Assembly (NCBI GenBank): GCA_004558955.1
Contig: SFZC01000038.1
Coordinates: forward strand, 1 to 15,533
DNA length: 15,533 bases
Direction of reading: 5' to 3'
Source of the DNA: a bacterium
GTDB taxonomy: Bacteria; Cyanobacteriota; Vampirovibrionia; Gastranaerophilales; Gastranaerophilaceae
The notes under the pieces were generated by a model. The model did not search any database. It saw only the letters and a program-made list of their open reading frames with translations, and was not told the origin of the DNA. Shown here piece after piece: positions 14,533-15,533 of the stretch (position 1 is the stretch's first letter; every line of letters starts with the position of its first letter). Made by a program: the position numbers and the translations under genes.

Positions 14533-14799
14533 ATGAGTTTCGATGCAAACATTGGAAGACCGCAACCGGTAATCCGACCAACCGCCGGAATGAACAATGA
14601 TGGCGGAAGCGGCGGAAATACCGGATACATGATGCGGAACAGAAAGAAAAAGAAAGAAAACGAAAAAAGCGTTTTCGACAGTAACGTATTAGACACGGAT
14701 TGTTTTGACAGCCTTAACGGGTTATCTAAACACAAAACAAATCCCCAAATTTACGAAGGCTCTTGGTTTGATAAATTAGTCGATAAATTTATTAAATAA
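14533..14799 (+). CDS. Small Gly/Asn- and Lys-rich protein, unknown function
   Basis: This 88-residue protein is not one I recognise. It has three parts. A flexible N-terminus (GMNNDGGSGGNTGYMM, about 19-34) leads to a basic cluster (RNRKKKKENEK, 36-46). An acidic-to-mixed C-terminus includes DTDCFDSLNGLSKHKTNPQIYEGSWFDKLVDKFIK. There is one Cys, no signal peptide and no membrane segment; the last ten residues could form an amphipathic helix. It is likely to be expressed: TAAGGAA lies 8 bases before the ATG, with TATATAAG and the TTTTGTAACAA repeats upstream. It is divergent from gatB and convergent with the exporter gene. The basic patch could bind nucleic acid or membrane, which is speculation. 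Confidence 0.6.
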   Translation: MSFDANIGRPQPVIRPTAGMNNDGGSGGNTGYMMRNRKKKKENEKSVFDSNVLDTDCFDSLNGLSKHKTNPQIYEGSWFDKLVDKFIK

Positions 14800-14848
14800 A
14801 AAATTTATCTGCAGTGTGGAGTATTTTTCGATTAAACAAGCCAAAAGT

Positions 14849-15511
14849 TTAGGCATTTTTCTTCTTTTTCTTAACTTTTAAAAATATTGCCAAAACTGAA
14901 ATAAGACCCGTTACCAATGTCAAATATTGGAAGATATCAACGTAGGCATACAATTTTGACTGTGCCATAAGTTGTTTATAAAGTACGATATTTGCTTTTT
15001 TCGCTGCGATAACATTTGGAAAATGATGTAAAAACGCACCGTAATAATGGTTAAAATGTCTTAAAAACATAGGATTAAATTTTGACATATTCCCAACCAA
15101 ATAGAATTGGTGAACCTCAGACAAACTTATTGCAAAACTTGAAGCAAGCGAGGTAAAAATAGATGCCGCAACACATTTTGTCAAACTGTGAATACCCGCC
15201 GCATTTGAGATTTGAGCCTTGGGCAAATCACCCAGTGCCAACCCGGAAATCGGAACAAAAGCCAAAACCATACCCGCACCAAACAAGAAGTTCGGAAGAA
15301 ACAAATATGCAAAATTAGTTTGTAAACTAATCAAACTGAACATATACCCAGATGCCGCCATCATCAAAAATCCGACAACTATAACAATTCTGCTGTCAAT
15401 AATTTTTGCAAGTGACCCCACAAACGTCAAACAAATAACTGCGGACAAAACCCTTGTGGCAAGAGATAAACCGCTTAATGAGGCGGTATAGCCCATCAAA
15501 CCTTGTAAATA
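14849..15511 (-). CDS. DHA2-family (EmrB/QacA-type) MFS exporter, C-terminal part; N-terminus lost
   Basis: About 220 residues correspond to the last five or so helices of a 14-helix drug:proton antiporter. They include YLQGLMGYTASLSGLSLATRV (the usual LQxLLGYSAxxSGL block), LAKIIDSRIVIVVGF, NFLFGAGMVLAFVPISGLALGDLP, and SNAAGIHSLTKCVAASIFTSLAS, then a final helix and a Lys tail. Full proteins have about 500 residues, so more than half is missing. The frame remains family-like up to the Tyr codon at 15509-15511, then meets TAA at 15512-15514. The bases from 15511 on are an inverted copy of 15381-15403, so the break is probably an assembly or amplification artefact. A TTG/ATG near 15499 would give a 216-residue protein, but it is an internal position, not a real start. 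Confidence 0.8.
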   Translation of the reverse strand, partial: YLQGLMGYTASLSGLSLATRVLSAVICLTFVGSLAKIIDSRIVIVVGFLMMAASGYMFSLISLQTNFAYLFLPNFLFGAGMVLAFVPISGLALGDLPKAQISNAAGIHSLTKCVAASIFTSLASSFAISLSEVHQFYLVGNMSKFNPMFLRHFNHYYGAFLHHFPNVIAAKKANIVLYKQLMAQSKLYAYVDIFQYLTLVTGLISVLAIFLKVKKKKKNA

Positions 15512-15533
15512 TTATTGACAGCAGAATTGTTAT
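15511..15533. repeat. Terminal inverted copy of 15381-15403 (likely chimeric contig end)
   Basis: The last 23 bases are the exact reverse complement of 15381-15403, which code for IIDSRIVI in the exporter. Similarity continues with two mismatches for about nine further bases. The copy interrupts the exporter frame with an in-frame stop. A fold-back chimera explains this better than a natural repeat. Confidence 0.75.

Noticed and set aside
14782..14809. Inverted repeat GATAAATTT / AAATTTATC overlapping the end of the small gene, as a terminator
   Set aside because: The stem is only A-T apart from the end pair and no T run follows on either strand.
14849..15499. A genuine short 216-residue MFS protein starting at TTG/ATG near 15499
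   Set aside because: Residues before this point (YLQG) already match the exporter family, and the stop further upstream lies in an inverted duplicate of internal sequence.

Overview
This AT-rich window (about 15.5 kb, standard code) has ten long genes and two small ones, on both strands. The gene content is bacterial housekeeping mixed with lineage-specific proteins. The GAPDH resembles the chloroplast/cyanobacterial Gap2 type (ALNIVPTKTGAAKAVALVLP). One large protein has the N-terminus MGLAASQARFL, which I remember, without being able to check, from gut relatives of the cyanobacteria (Gastranaerophilales, 'Melainabacteria'/Vampirovibrionia). That lineage is my best guess, at moderate to low confidence. 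There are no rRNA or tRNA genes, CRISPR arrays, insertion sequences or phage genes.

Layout: 1-2481 (+) holds the C-terminal two thirds of CTP synthase (pyrG, cut by the window start) and an MFS sugar-transporter-like gene, closed by an intrinsic terminator. 2648-2914 (+) is a small Cys-containing protein, convergent with GAPDH (gap, 3023-4027, -) across a two-way terminator. 4227-5084 (+) is an unknown protein with a zincin-like HEFTH motif. It meets, tail to tail with 7 bp between, a 702-residue protein (5092-7200, -) whose start is preceded by a sigma-28-like promoter (TAAA, 16 nt, GCCGATTA). Upstream on the minus strand are a secreted 190-residue protein (7420-7992), a CNNM/HlyC-type membrane protein with CBS domains (8048-9391) and a divergent glucose-6-phosphate isomerase (9560-10858). 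A divergent plus-strand gene (10974-11672) encodes a DUF4145-like domain, a Lys-rich linker and a C-terminal membrane anchor, and appears to be leaderless. On the minus strand again are a stand-alone GlmS-type isomerase (11770-12837) and gatB (12900-14345). The window ends with a small plus-strand protein (14533-14799) and the C-terminal part of a DHA2-family drug exporter (14849-15511, -).

The metabolic genes touch central functions: CTP synthesis, two glycolytic enzymes, hexosamine phosphate metabolism and tRNA amidation. They are not one operon. Most genes have their own promoter or terminator, and the strand changes often. A short motif, TAACAT/TGTAAC and its complement, recurs in the intergenic regions in repeated arrays. 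This suggests a shared regulator, although that is an inference.

The last 23 bases are an exact inverted copy of bases 15381-15403. They break the exporter reading frame, which looks like a fold-back chimera at a contig end and not like biology. No intergenic stretch exceeds about 220 bases; the longer ones are described feature by feature.
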